Below, in pieces: positions 23,742 to 35,434 of a stretch of DNA of 64,000 nucleotides (within the stretch, counting starts at the first letter, position 1; every line of letters begins with the position of its first letter). Source of the stretch: Acidobacteriota bacterium (GTDB lineage Bacteria; Acidobacteriota; Blastocatellia; Pyrinomonadales; Pyrinomonadaceae); assembly GCA_020199775.1 (NCBI GenBank), contig JAIVJZ010000041.1, forward strand, positions 62,001-126,000, written 5' to 3'. A program made the translations under genes and the position numbers. The notes below the pieces were generated by a model that saw only the letters and a list, made by a program, of their open reading frames with translations, did no database searches and was not told the origin of the DNA.

Positions 23742-24821
23742 ATGAAGATTCTCATCGTCAAACTGGGAAGCATCGGCGACATCGTGCACACGTTGCCGTC
23801 GCTGGCGGCGATCCGGCGGGCTCTGCCGCGGGCGGAAGTGGCGTGGGTGGTGGAGCGGCGCGCGGCGGAAATTCTGAAGGACAACCCTCTGCTGGATCGG
23901 CTCATCGAAATCGACACGAAGGCTTTGAGGCGTTGGCGGCCGCTGTCTGGGGAGACGCTGTTGGCGACGCGCCGGCAGTTACACCGGCTCCGCGCCTCGG
24001 CCTTCGATGTCTCACTCGATTTTCAAGGCTTACTGAAATCCGCCGCCATCGCACGTCTCGCGCGCGCGCCGCGCGTCTACGGCTTCGCGCGCCGCTCATT
24101 GCGCGAACCGGCCAGCCGCTTTTTACTGACCCGCACAGTTAACGTTCCGCTCGACGCGAACGTCATACGTAAAAATCTCGCGCTCGCCGCAGGCGCGCTC
24201 GGCATCACTGTGCCGGGCGATGGAGACGACTTCGAGTTTCCCATCGCCGTCTCGCCCGAGCAGGAGCGCGAGGCCGGCGAGGCGGCGTCACTCTTTGACG
24301 GAAACTTTGCGATTTTGAACGCGGGCGGCGGGTGGCCGACGAAGTTGTGGAGCGCGGAGCGTTTCGGCGCGCTCGCCGACGCGCTGCTCGCGCGACACGG
24401 CCTGCGCTCGTTCGTCACGTACGGGCCGGGCGAGCGCGAGTTGGCCGAGAGCGTGACGCGCGCGAGCCGTGCGGGCGCGGCGCAGGCGTTGAGTCTCTCT
24501 TTGAAAGGTTTTTACGCGCTGGCGCGCCGCGCGTCTCTGTACGTGGGCGGCGACACGGGGCCGACGCATCTGGCCGTCGCGGCGGGCGCACCCGTCGTCG
24601 GGCTGTTCGGCCCGACCGAGTGGTGGCGCAACGGCAGCCCGCGCACGGCCGACATGTGCGTCGAACGCACGGACATAGGTTGTCGTACCGACTGCCATCG
24701 ACGCGCGTGCTCCGCGTGGATTTGCATGGACATCGACGTGGCGCGCGTCGCGGCGGCGGCGGACGAACGGCTCAGGCGCGTGGCCGGGTCGAAGCGTGTG
24801 GAGGCGTTGACGATTGCGTAG
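23742..24821 (+). CDS. waaC: Lipopolysaccharide heptosyltransferase I
   Basis: 359 residues, GT9 family; adds the first heptose to Kdo2-lipid A. The start motif MKILIVKLGSIGDIVHTLP is diagnostic and fixes ATG 23742; the 30 codons upstream are translated repeat (IYDSRFT). Later blocks are LDFQGLLKSAAIA, NAGGGWPTKLWSAERF and VGGDTGPTHLAVAAGAPVVGLFGPT, ending with a Cys-rich segment (CRTDCHRRACSAWIC) like that of WaaF. Its 3' end overlaps the next gene. Confidence 0.92.
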   Translation: MKILIVKLGSIGDIVHTLPSLAAIRRALPRAEVAWVVERRAAEILKDNPLLDRLIEIDTKALRRWRPLSGETLLATRRQLHRLRASAFDVSLDFQGLLKSAAIARLARAPRVYGFARRSLREPASRFLLTRTVNVPLDANVIRKNLALAAGALGITVPGDGDDFEFPIAVSPEQEREAGEAASLFDGNFAILNAGGGWPTKLWSAERFGALADALLARHGLRSFVTYGPGERELAESVTRASRAGAAQALSLSLKGFYALARRASLYVGGDTGPTHLAVAAGAPVVGLFGPTEWWRNGSPRTADMCVERTDIGCRTDCHRRACSAWICMDIDVARVAAAADERLRRVAGSKRVEALTIA

Positions 24822-25383
24822 AGGCGGGACATGGGTGCAACGCTGGCGCGTGCCGCTCGGATTTCTGGTGGCCGCCCTTTTTATCGTGCTGGCGAGGCCG
24901 CGCCCGCTGACGCTCGCGGCGGGCGGCGCGGTCGCCGTCTGCGGGCTGCTCGTGCGCGCGTGGGCTTCGGGTCACATTCGCAAAAACGACGCGCTCGCCG
25001 TCTCCGGCCCTTACGCCTACAGCCGCAACCCGCTCTACCTCGGCACGTTCATCTTAGGCTTGGGCTTCACGGTCGCGGCGGCGGGCGGCTGGCTGCTGTT
25101 CTTCGTCCTCGGCGGTATCTTCGCGGCGTTGTTTTTGGGCATCTATTTGCCGGTGATGCGCGTCGAAGCCTTGACCCTCGCAAAGCTTTTCGGCGAGGAC
25201 TACGAACGTTACGCGGCGGCCGTGCCGCTGCTCTTCCCGCGCCTCACGCCCTACGGCGCGGGCGACGGGCGCGGCTTGAAGTTTGACATGAATCTGTACC
25301 TGCGCTATCGCGAGTATCGCGCCGCGCTCGGATTGCTGGTCGGGTGGGGCGCGCTTGCGCTCAAGGCTTTTCTGGCGAAGTGA
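24814..25383 (+). CDS. Isoprenylcysteine carboxyl methyltransferase-family membrane protein
   Basis: 189 residues with four or five transmembrane helices. The ICMT/PEMT signature is SGPYAYSRNPLYLGTFILGLG, followed by a C-terminal FGEDYERYAAAVPLLFP motif that forms the SAM pocket. It is a SAM-dependent methyltransferase of unknown substrate. TTG 24814 has GGAGG 9 nt upstream and overlaps the waaC stop; GTG 24835, with GAGGCGGG upstream, is an equally good alternative. Coupling to waaC suggests an envelope role, which is inference. Confidence 0.83.
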   Translation: MRRGGTWVQRWRVPLGFLVAALFIVLARPRPLTLAAGGAVAVCGLLVRAWASGHIRKNDALAVSGPYAYSRNPLYLGTFILGLGFTVAAAGGWLLFFVLGGIFAALFLGIYLPVMRVEALTLAKLFGEDYERYAAAVPLLFPRLTPYGAGDGRGLKFDMNLYLRYREYRAALGLLVGWGALALKAFLAK

Positions 25384-25390
25384 GATTTTG

Positions 25391-26287
25391 ATGATCGGTC
25401 GAACCTACACACTTTTAATCGCCCTCGCCGCGCTCTCGTGCACGGCCGCGTTCGCGCACCAATCCACGGCGGCGACGGCGGCGACGAAAGACGCGGAGAG
25501 CACGGCCACGCCGAAACGTCTTCCCTTCGAGCCGGATGAACAACTCACCTACGAAGGCGAGTTCTCCAAGTTGCTGCTGCGCGGCATCAACATCGCCGAA
25601 TTCAAATTCACGGTCGAGCGTGCGCAGACGCCCGCCAACCCCGAACGCGCGACGGGCGCGGCCGCGCTTCCCCCGAATCTCATTTTCAAAGGCGACGTTG
25701 TCGCGCGCGGTTGGTTTCGCAAACTCTTCGGCATCGACTTTCGCTACAACACTGAATCGGTCGTCGAGCCGACATCGTTTCTCATCCTGAGCAACAGCAC
25801 GCGCGACGAACAGGGCAAACGCCTGCGCACGAGCGAGGCCGTCTTCGACCGCACGCACAACACTTTGACGTGGACGCTGCGCAACCCGAACGACCCACAG
25901 AGCCAGCCACGCGTCGTCACCGCGCCGCTCCAGAACGCCGCGCACGATCTCATCTCCGCCATCTATTTTCTGCGCACACAGCCACTCGAACCCGGCCGCA
26001 AATTGGAACTCATCATCAGCGACTCCGGCGCGGTCTATCGCATCCCGGTCAAGGTCGGCGCGCGCAAGCGCATGAAGACAGTTGTCGGCCGCGTGCAGAC
26101 CGTCCGCGTCGACATCGAAATCTTCGGCGCGGAGCGACTCGTCGACCGCAAGGGCGAGATGACCCTCTGGATCACCGACGACAGCCGACGCCTTCCCGTC
26201 CGCGCCCGCGTCAACACGGACATCGGCACGCTCGACATCAACCTCAAAAAAGTCTCCGGCGGCAACGCCCTCGCTGCACGCCGCTAA
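25391..26287 (+). CDS. DUF3108 domain periplasmic protein
   Basis: 298 residues. A signal peptide (MIGRTYTLLIALAALSCTAAFA) is followed by PFEPDEQLTYEGEFSKLLLRGINIAEFKF, the DUF3108 opening. The YNTESVVEP, THNTLTWTLRNPND and DLISAIYFLRTQPLEPG blocks follow, and the C-terminal part has MTLWITDDSRRLPVRARV. The family consists of secreted beta-rich proteins of unknown function. It starts 7 bp after the methyltransferase gene and is probably cotranscribed with the heptose cluster. Confidence 0.85.
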   Translation: MIGRTYTLLIALAALSCTAAFAHQSTAATAATKDAESTATPKRLPFEPDEQLTYEGEFSKLLLRGINIAEFKFTVERAQTPANPERATGAAALPPNLIFKGDVVARGWFRKLFGIDFRYNTESVVEPTSFLILSNSTRDEQGKRLRTSEAVFDRTHNTLTWTLRNPNDPQSQPRVVTAPLQNAAHDLISAIYFLRTQPLEPGRKLELIISDSGAVYRIPVKVGARKRMKTVVGRVQTVRVDIEIFGAERLVDRKGEMTLWITDDSRRLPVRARVNTDIGTLDINLKKVSGGNALAARR

Positions 26288-26371
26288 CCCGCGCCCGGCA
26301 ATCGCCGGCGGGCTGCGCGAAACGCCTTCGGGCTTGAAACGTAGTCGGTTCTTTCCGTCAGGTATCAATCC

Positions 26372-26869
26372 ATGCACTACGTCGTTGACGAAATGAAGGC
26401 GGAAGATTGGGAGCAGGTGCGTTCGATCTATCTTGAGGGCATCGGGACGGGCGTTGCGACTTTTGAGACGGACGCCCCGGCGTGGGAGAAGTGGGACGCG
26501 GGACATTTGCGGAAAGCGCGACTGGTGGCGCGCGAAGGCGACCGGATTTTGGGCTGGGCGGCTTTGAGTCCGGTGTCCGACAGGTGCGTGTATGGCGGGG
26601 TCGCCGAGGTGAGCGTCTATGTGGGCGAGCACGGCCGTGGCCGGGGCGTGGGTCGCGTGTTGCTCGACGCGCTCGTGGAAGCGTCGGAGCGAAACGGGAT
26701 TTGGACGCTACAGGCGGGCGTTTTCCCGGAGAACGAGGCGAGCGTCAAGCTGCACCTGCGTTGCGGGTTCCGCGAGGTCGGCAGGCGCGAGCGCATCGGG
26801 AAGTTGAACGGCGCGTGGCGCGACACACTGCTCCTCGAACGTCGCAGCCGAAACGTCGGGACGAGTTGA
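26372..26869 (+). CDS. GNAT N-acetyltransferase (phosphinothricin acetyltransferase-like)
   Basis: 165 residues. GNAT acetyl-CoA loop VYVGEHGRGRGVGRVLLDALV. The Pat-like features FETDAPAWEKWDAGHL, GWAALSPVSDRCVYGGVAEVS and LHLRCGFREVGRRERIGKLNGAW match the phosphinothricin/methionine-sulfoximine acetyltransferase branch. The usual role of this branch in non-producers is broad amino-acid-analogue acetylation; the actual substrate is unknown. Confidence 0.88.
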   Translation: MHYVVDEMKAEDWEQVRSIYLEGIGTGVATFETDAPAWEKWDAGHLRKARLVAREGDRILGWAALSPVSDRCVYGGVAEVSVYVGEHGRGRGVGRVLLDALVEASERNGIWTLQAGVFPENEASVKLHLRCGFREVGRRERIGKLNGAWRDTLLLERRSRNVGTS

Positions 26870-27002
26870 ACAGTGGATGGCATGATTAAAGGCGTCGGGC
26901 TGGCACTGTCGCCGCTGGCTCTAATCGTCAGTCTCAGGCGTTCGGCTGAGAGCCGGTCTTGACGACGCGTCGCGGCGGCCGAAACTCTGACGCCCGCTTT
27001 TG

Positions 27003-27031
27003 TTGACACCACGCGGGCAATCACTTACAAC
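27003..27031 (+). promoter_or_regulatory. Candidate sigma-70 promoter for the DUF4912-GH57-GDPD operon
   Basis: Consensus -35 TTGACA, 17-nt spacer, -10 TACAAC, about 77 nt before ATG 27108. No competing start lies between. Confidence 0.6.
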
Positions 27032-27107
27032 TAACCCGCACTGCCGCCAAACCCGAAGCACGCTTTTTGCACGCCGCCCGTCGCAAGAGATAAGATGAAT
27101 TGACAAG

Positions 27108-27761
27108 ATGAATTTACGCGCCGACACGCTCGAAGAAACTCCCGCCACAGACGCCGAGACCGACGTTCGGGACGCCGCGCCCGCGCGCACGCCGGACGCG
27201 CTCGACGACGCGCCGCCCGTCCTGCTCAAACGAGACTTCATCCAACTGCTTCTCCAATCGCCGCACAGGTTGTATCTCTACTGGACGTTCGCGCGCGATC
27301 CGCACGCCACCCTGCGCGAGGCGTTCGGCGAGTTGGCCGCGCACTACCGGCTGGCGGTGCGTCTCATCAAAGTCGAGACCGGCGAGGAGTTTTTGCTGGA
27401 CGCCGCGAAGGAGCGCGCGCAGTGGTTAGAGGTCTACCCGCGCCACGTCTATCGCGCCGAGGTCGGATTCTACGCGGCGGGTCGCCCGTTCGTCCGCCTG
27501 CTCTCTTCCAACGCGGTGAGCACGCCGCCCGACCGCGCTTCGCAACTGTCAGACCCGGAGCCGGAGTTTCAACTTGGGGCGAGCGAGTTCGCACAACTTC
27601 TCGGCGGCGCGGGCTATGAACGATACGCGCGCGGACTCGCGGACGACGCGGGCGCGGCTCGCATCGACGGTCAAGGCGGCGGCGCGTTAGTTACGGGCGA
27701 ACGTCAGGGCGCGGGCGACCACGTCTCGCGCGAAGGGGCGAACGAATACCCGCATCGCTGA
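27108..27761 (+). CDS. DUF4912 domain protein
   Basis: 217 residues. The DUF4912 core is LLQSPHRLYLYWTFARDP, RLAVRLIKVETGEEFLLD, EVYPRHVYRAEVGFYAAGRPFVRLLSSN. The N-terminal 35 residues are acidic and Ala-rich, and the C-terminus is disordered. DUF4912 proteins often accompany GH57 alpha-glucan enzymes, as here with the next gene 9 bp away. Binding of glycan or protein partners is possible but unproven. Confidence 0.85.
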   Translation: MNLRADTLEETPATDAETDVRDAAPARTPDALDDAPPVLLKRDFIQLLLQSPHRLYLYWTFARDPHATLREAFGELAAHYRLAVRLIKVETGEEFLLDAAKERAQWLEVYPRHVYRAEVGFYAAGRPFVRLLSSNAVSTPPDRASQLSDPEPEFQLGASEFAQLLGGAGYERYARGLADDAGAARIDGQGGGALVTGERQGAGDHVSREGANEYPHR

Positions 27762-27770
27762 TTCCACGTC

Positions 27771-29374
<1,604 letters not shown>

Positions 29375-29378
<4 letters not shown>

Positions 29379-30334
29379 AACTCCCGATAGCTAAAAGCCC
29401 GACACGCGAAGCGAACCCCGCAAGCGAAGTGAATCCCGCAAGCGGAACAGGAACGATCCGTGATGCGACTACAACTAGCGAGATGAGTGATACCGGCGAG
29501 GCGAGGACAAACAGCGACGGGGCGACGTTGCCGGACTCAAACCTCCCGCTCATCATCGGCCATCGCGGCGCGTCGGCGGTCGCCCCCGAAAACACGCTCA
29601 CCGCTTTCGAGCGCGCTCTCGACGACGGCGCGGACGGCATCGAGTTCGACGTGCGACTCGCGCGCGACGGCGTGCCCGTCGTCATCCACGATGCCACGCT
29701 GCGACGCACCGCCGGCATTGACGCTCAAATAGCCGCCCTCTCATCCTCCGACCTCTCTTCGATTGATGTCGGCTCGTGGTTCAACCGCCGCCGCCCCGCC
29801 CGCGCCTTGGCCGCTTACACACGCGAGACCGTACCCACGCTCGCGCGCGTGTTCGAGACCGTCGCCCCGCGCTGCCGTCTGCTCTACGTCGAACTAAAAT
29901 GCGACGCGCAAGAAACAACCTCGCTCGTCGAGCGAGTCGTCGCGGAGGTTCGCGCGCACAACTTGGAGCGACGCGTCGTGATCGAAAGTTTCACGCTCGC
30001 CGCCGTCGCGGAGGCGAAACGCATCGCGCCGCAGTTGCGCGCGGCGGCCGCCTTTGAACGCCGACCCGGATGCCCGCTGCCCGCCGCGCGCACCCTGCTC
30101 AAACGCGCCCGCGACTGCCGCGCCGACGAACTCGCGCTCGCACGCTCGCTCGTCTCGCGCCGCACGGTCGAAGCGGCGCGCGCGCGCGGGTTGCAAACAG
30201 TCGTCTGGACGGTTGATCATCCGTCCTGGGTGCGACGCGCCGGTGCGCTCGGCCTGCGCGCCGTCATCACAAACGATCCGGCGAAGATGTGCGCCGCGCG
30301 CGAGGAATTTCTCAGACAGTGGCGACCACAGTAG
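29375..30334 (+). CDS. Glycerophosphodiester phosphodiesterase
   Basis: 319 residues. After a low-complexity N-terminal stretch of about 55 residues (Ser/Thr/Glu-rich, no signal peptide) comes the GDPD domain: LPLIIGHRGASAVAPENT with the catalytic His, DGIEFDVRLARDGVPVVIHD with Glu, Asp and His, then YVELKC and VWTVDHPSWVRRAGALGLRAVITNDP. It hydrolyses glycerophosphodiesters to glycerol-3-phosphate and an alcohol. The ATG lies inside the stop of the GH57 gene, so the two are coupled despite unrelated chemistry. Confidence 0.9.
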
Positions 30335-30389
30335 CGACACGCGCCGTGGGAGAATTTGAAACGACGACCGAGACGACTCCGCTTCCGGC

Positions 30390-31259
30390 ATGACGAACTC
30401 CGCCTCCGCGAAAGATAAAATTTTCGTCCACGAACACTACGCGCTCCACTATCGACACGCGGCGCGCACGCAGTGGGCGGGCGAGGCGCGCCCGGTCTAC
30501 GCCGCGTTGTTCGTGCTCGGCGGCCGCGTGCGCTGGCAGGCGGGCGAACCGGCGGGCGGGCGCGGCGGCGAGTTGCGCGCGCCGGGCTTGTTAGTCTCCG
30601 CGCCGGGCGAACTGACGGGCGTGCGCGGCGGCAAAGTTGAGACGCTCGCGCTTTCGGTCGCGCCCGCCTTCGTGCTCGACTGCGCCGTGCGCGCCCACCT
30701 CACGCGCGACGACGCGCGCATCACCTTCCCCGCACAGGCCATCGAAGATGACCCGCGCCTCGCGCGTCTCGCCCAAGACCTCGCGGACGAATTGCGCGCC
30801 GCCGAGACCGGCCACGAACTCATCGTCGCCGCCCTCATCGAACAAATTTTGATTCAACTGCTCCGTCGCTACGCCAGCATCCGTCGCACTGACGAACTCG
30901 AACTCTCCCGCGCCGGATTAATCGACCGTCGCATCCGTCGCGCCGTCGAGTTGATGCACTCGCACCTCGACGAGGAGTTGCCCCTCGAAGAACTGGCCGC
31001 CGCCGCCTACCTCTCGCCCTTTCACTTCGCGCGCCTCTTCAAGAAACTGACCGGCCTGCCCCCGCACGCTTACCTCGCCGCCCTCCGCATCGAACGCGCA
31101 CGCACGCTTCTCGCCGCCACGGATGATTCCATCACCGAAATCGCCGCCCGCGTCGGCTACGCCAACTCAAGCCACTTCGGCAAAGCCTTCCGCCGCTTCA
31201 CCGGCCTCACGCCCCGCGCCTTCCGCGCCGCGCTGGTAAAAGCAGAGGTCAGAGGCTAG
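30390..31259 (+). CDS. AraC-family transcriptional regulator
   Basis: 289 residues. The N-terminal 150 residues form a cupin-like sensor domain (EHYALHYRHAARTQW ... RWQAGEPAGG). The C-terminal AraC domain has two helix-turn-helix units: LEELAAAAYLSPFHFARLFKKLTGLPPHAYL and ITEIAARVGYANSSHFGKAFRRFTGLTPRAF. Ligand and targets are unknown. The last five codons fall in a heptamer repeat (AGAGGTC family), so the native C-terminus may have been extended by it. Confidence 0.92.
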   Translation: MTNSASAKDKIFVHEHYALHYRHAARTQWAGEARPVYAALFVLGGRVRWQAGEPAGGRGGELRAPGLLVSAPGELTGVRGGKVETLALSVAPAFVLDCAVRAHLTRDDARITFPAQAIEDDPRLARLAQDLADELRAAETGHELIVAALIEQILIQLLRRYASIRRTDELELSRAGLIDRRIRRAVELMHSHLDEELPLEELAAAAYLSPFHFARLFKKLTGLPPHAYLAALRIERARTLLAATDDSITEIAARVGYANSSHFGKAFRRFTGLTPRAFRAALVKAEVRG

Positions 31260-31322
31260 TGGTCGGAAGTTAGTAAAAACACGAACCGTCTTTCACTGAC
31301 CTCTGACCTCTGTGGTCAGACC
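31243..31322. repeat. Heptamer-built inverted repeat (AGAGGTC family)
   Basis: Left arm GCAGAGGTCAGAGGC, right arm GACCTCTGACCTCTG, with a loop of about 45 nt. It overlaps the end of the AraC gene and precedes the inositol-phosphate synthase promoter region. Confidence 0.78.
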
Positions 31323-31403
31323 TCCGCTTTTAAGCAATTCTGCGACGACAATGCGCAAGATTTGACGAGACGCACGCGCCGCGGGTCGCGTATCCTCGAC
31401 GCG

Positions 31404-31424
31404 TATAATTTTCAATGTGGAGGG
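31404..31424 (+). promoter_or_regulatory. Consensus -10 box and Shine-Dalgarno of inositol-phosphate synthase
   Basis: TATAAT at 31404-31409 without a matching -35 at 17 nt, followed by GGAGGG at 31419-31424 and ATG at 31438. The -10 implies a very short leader. Confidence 0.45.
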
Positions 31425-31437
31425 TGGCGACAAAATT

Positions 31438-32757
<1,320 letters not shown>

Positions 32758-32786
32758 CGGCCGGGGAGCGAGCGGCGTAAATGGCG

Positions 32787-32826
32787 GAGAGGGCGCGGCG
32801 AAATTTCGCCGCGCCCTCTCTCTTTT
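32787..32826 (+). terminator. Rho-independent terminator (34-nt perfect palindrome)
   Basis: 17-bp arms with no loop as DNA (32787-32803 / 32804-32820), GAGAGGGCGCGGCGAAA and complement, followed by TCTTTT. Confidence 0.9.
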
Positions 32827-32962
32827 CCCGCTACACCGGTTGGTGCGCCCATCCAAAATTTTGCACGAAGACAGTAATTTGTCAGTCGGGCTCTGCCGCT
32901 AATTGTCAGTGTGCAAAAAACGTGGGGCGGCGCAAATAGTTTCACCCGGAGCATATTTTGTG

Positions 32963-32991
32963 GTGACAAATCGCTCTCTGTCGTTTATATA
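32963..32991 (+). promoter_or_regulatory. Candidate strong sigma-70 promoter of the AAA ATPase gene
   Basis: GTGACA, 17-nt spacer, TATATA. The leader would be about 180 nt with no other start. The gene has a full AAGGAGG at 33160-33166, 9 nt before ATG 33176, suggesting high expression. The 32828-32962 segment upstream is AT-richer and holds no gene. Confidence 0.6.
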
Positions 32992-33175
32992 GTGTTCTCA
33001 CTCTCGAACGCCGGGGGGAACGCGACGCAATTTAGCCAACTGGCGACGCGCCCGGCGCATCAATTACATTTACGGATCGTTCTTTGCATGAGGACATGGG
33101 TGCGACGGCCAAGAGGTCGCCAGATAGACAGATTTCAGGTGTGCCCACAACGCTCAGGCAAGGAGGACGGTCGCG

Positions 33176-34381
33176 ATGATTGCAGCAATGGAAACACAGA
33201 AAAAAATAACCGAGACAGTCTTTCTTGACCCGGATCAAAAGAGTCCGCGGGCGCAGGAGTTTGAAGAGAAACTCTCGACACGCATCGTCGGCCAAGAGCG
33301 TGCGGTGCGTCGGATGAGCGGCCTCTATCAAATTTTTCTCGCGGGCATGAATCCGCTCAACCGGCCGGTCGGCACGATGCTTTTCCTCGGCCCGACGGGT
33401 TCGGGCAAAACACGCGTCGTCGAGGCGGCGGCCGAAGTTCTCTTCGGCGACCCGAGCTCGGTCATCAAAATCGACTGCGCGGAGTTTCAGCACTCGCACG
33501 AGATCGCCAAGCTGATCGGCTCGCCTCCGGGCTACCTCGGCCACCGCGAAACCAGCCCGATGCTGACGCAGGAAAATCTCGACCGCTACCACACGGAAGA
33601 GACGAAACTCTCGCTCGTCCTCTTCGACGAGATCGAGAAAGCGTCCGACTCACTGTGGCAACTCCTGCTCGGCATTCTGGACAAGGCCACGCTCACGCTC
33701 GGCGACAATCGCCGCGTTGATTTCTCGCACACGATGGTCGTCATGACCTCGAACCTCGGCGCGCGCGAGATGTCCGAATTGATTTCCGGCGGGATGGGCT
33801 TCGTGCCGACACAGGGTGCGAAGAACCCGAACGACTCGGAAGTTGACCAGAAGATTTACCGGACGGCGGTCGAAGCGGCGCGGCGCAAGTTCTCGCCGGA
33901 GTTCATGAACCGCATCGACAAGGTGGTCGTGTTCCGCAGTCTCAAAGAGCACCACCTGCGCCAGATTCTCGAACTAGAACTGGCTTCCGTGCAGGATCGC
34001 ATCATGCGCTCCGCCGGAACAAAGTTCGTCTTCCAGTGTTCCGACGCGGCCAAGGACATGCTGCTCAAAGAGGGCATTGATTACAAGTACGGCGCGCGAC
34101 ACTTGAAGCGTTCGATTGAGCGTTTCCTCGTCTACCCGCTCTCGAATCTGGTGGCGACGGATCAGGTGGGACTCGGCGACCTCGTCCACGTTGACATGCA
34201 CGACACCCAGAATAAACTCGTCTTCTCGAAACGTTCGGGGGGCGCGTTGATCAGCGATGTCGGGCCGGTCGAGGAAGAGACGGAGGAATTAGCGGCCAAG
34301 TCCGGCGGCGTCGGGCTGCCGATCCCGCAGACCAAAGCGGCGCGGAAAAGTCATGGACGCGGCGAGAAGTCGGAAAGCTAA
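33176..34381 (+). CDS. Stand-alone ClpB/ClpA D2-like AAA+ ATPase
   Basis: 401 residues. Only one AAA module is present: Walker A LGPTGSGKTR (about 70), pore loop SPPGYLGH, Walker B LVLFDEIEKAS, sensor 1 MTSNLGAREM, arginine finger FSPEFMNRID, and sensor 2 KYGARHLKRSI in a ClpB-type small domain. There is no N domain, no D1 and no middle domain, and no IGF/IGL loop was noticed for ClpP docking. The C-terminal 50 residues are disordered (acidic then basic). It probably forms a hexameric unfoldase or disaggregase of unknown target. Strong ribosome-binding site and promoter precede it. Confidence 0.88.
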   Translation: MIAAMETQKKITETVFLDPDQKSPRAQEFEEKLSTRIVGQERAVRRMSGLYQIFLAGMNPLNRPVGTMLFLGPTGSGKTRVVEAAAEVLFGDPSSVIKIDCAEFQHSHEIAKLIGSPPGYLGHRETSPMLTQENLDRYHTEETKLSLVLFDEIEKASDSLWQLLLGILDKATLTLGDNRRVDFSHTMVVMTSNLGAREMSELISGGMGFVPTQGAKNPNDSEVDQKIYRTAVEAARRKFSPEFMNRIDKVVVFRSLKEHHLRQILELELASVQDRIMRSAGTKFVFQCSDAAKDMLLKEGIDYKYGARHLKRSIERFLVYPLSNLVATDQVGLGDLVHVDMHDTQNKLVFSKRSGGALISDVGPVEEETEELAAKSGGVGLPIPQTKAARKSHGRGEKSES

Positions 34382-34409
34382 AAGCCGCATCATCCAGTCC
34401 GACAACACG

Positions 34410-34446
34410 AAAGCCGGAGCGCGAGTTCATCGCCTCCGGCTTTTCG
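34410..34446 (+). terminator. Rho-independent terminator
   Basis: Stem AAAGCCGGAG / CTCCGGCTTT (34410-34419 / 34434-34443) with a 14-nt loop, followed by TTTTCG. It ends the AAA ATPase transcript. Confidence 0.85.
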
Positions 34447-34522
34447 CTTGTCACAAGATATTCAGCGATTGAGAGACAGCACCCGTCGCCTGCGTTCGAG
34501 GCGAGGCCGAGACCCGCGCCGG

Positions 34523-35434
34523 TTAGACGGCCTTCCCGGCTTCGAGTTTGCGTATCGCTTCAGCGGCGATTTCCGAGAGATAAGGGTCACGTGTCGCGAG
34601 CGCGGCGCGTAGAGTCGGGATGGCGGCCGGGTCGCCGATCAAACCGAGCGCGCGTGCGGCTTCTCGACGCACGTCGTCCCCGGCGCGTTCGTTGGCGAGC
34701 GCGGCGATGAGCGCGGGCACGGCCGCGCGGCTCTTTATCTGCCCGAGAGCGACGGCCGCCGAACGACGCACAAACTCGTTCTCCTCCGTCCGGCGAAACG
34801 TGATGCGGTTCAAGAACCCCGAACGCGCGATGCGACGACCAATGGCTTCGGTCAAGACGGGCGTCGCGGCCTCGTCGCCGATCTGGCCGAGCGCGACGGC
34901 CGCCGCGCCGCGCACGCCCGCTTCCTTGTCGCGCGCGAGCGCGGTCGCCAACGCTTCGACCGCCGTGCGGCTGCGGGTCTGTCCGAGCGCGTACGCGGTT
35001 TCGCGTCGGACAAACTCGTTCTTGTCCGCGAGCAACGGCAATAACGCGGCGGCGGCCTCCGTCGCGGGCAACGACAGAATTGCGCGCGCGGCGGTGGCGC
35101 GCACGACGACCGCCGGGTCTTTGAGCGCGGGCAGAACGGCGCGCGAACTGTCGGGTCGCGCCATTGCGCCGAGCTTCGTGACGGCGTCGCGCCGTTCTTC
35201 CGTGTCGGATGAAGAGAGGCGCGCGCGCAGTTTTTCTATTTCGCGTTGGAGCGGGGTGAGCGACGTTTGAGATGATTGCGGGAAGCTATTTGTCCGCGCG
35301 TTGAGGTGCGCCTGCGCGCCGCCCCCGCCGACGAAAAACAGCGCGAGCGCGAACGCACACAGGCGCGCACGCTTCTCCTGTGTGGTGAGAGTCGAAATAG
35401 ATTTGGAGGACGAGGCGACGCCCGTTCTGCTCAT
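34523..35434 (-). CDS. Secreted HEAT-repeat protein
   Basis: 303 residues. Signal-like hydrophobic segment (LCAFALALFFVGGGGAQA) at about 25-42, then six or more HEAT/PBS-lyase-type repeats of about 30 residues with the recurrent pattern (E/V)RR(E/S)AA(Y/V)ALGQI. A short coiled segment (PLQREIEKLRARLSS) precedes the repeats. It is a scaffold-type protein of unknown partner. ATG 35434 overlaps the stop of the upstream small gene by 4 nt, so the two are coupled. Confidence 0.85.
   Translation of the reverse strand: MSRTGVASSSKSISTLTTQEKRARLCAFALALFFVGGGGAQAHLNARTNSFPQSSQTSLTPLQREIEKLRARLSSSDTEERRDAVTKLGAMARPDSSRAVLPALKDPAVVVRATAARAILSLPATEAAAALLPLLADKNEFVRRETAYALGQTRSRTAVEALATALARDKEAGVRGAAAVALGQIGDEAATPVLTEAIGRRIARSGFLNRITFRRTEENEFVRRSAAVALGQIKSRAAVPALIAALANERAGDDVRREAARALGLIGDPAAIPTLRAALATRDPYLSEIAAEAIRKLEAGKAV

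Noticed and set aside
31362..31409. TTGACG as -35 for the TATAAT before inositol-phosphate synthase
   Set aside because: Spacing is 36 nt; only the -10 box is supportable.
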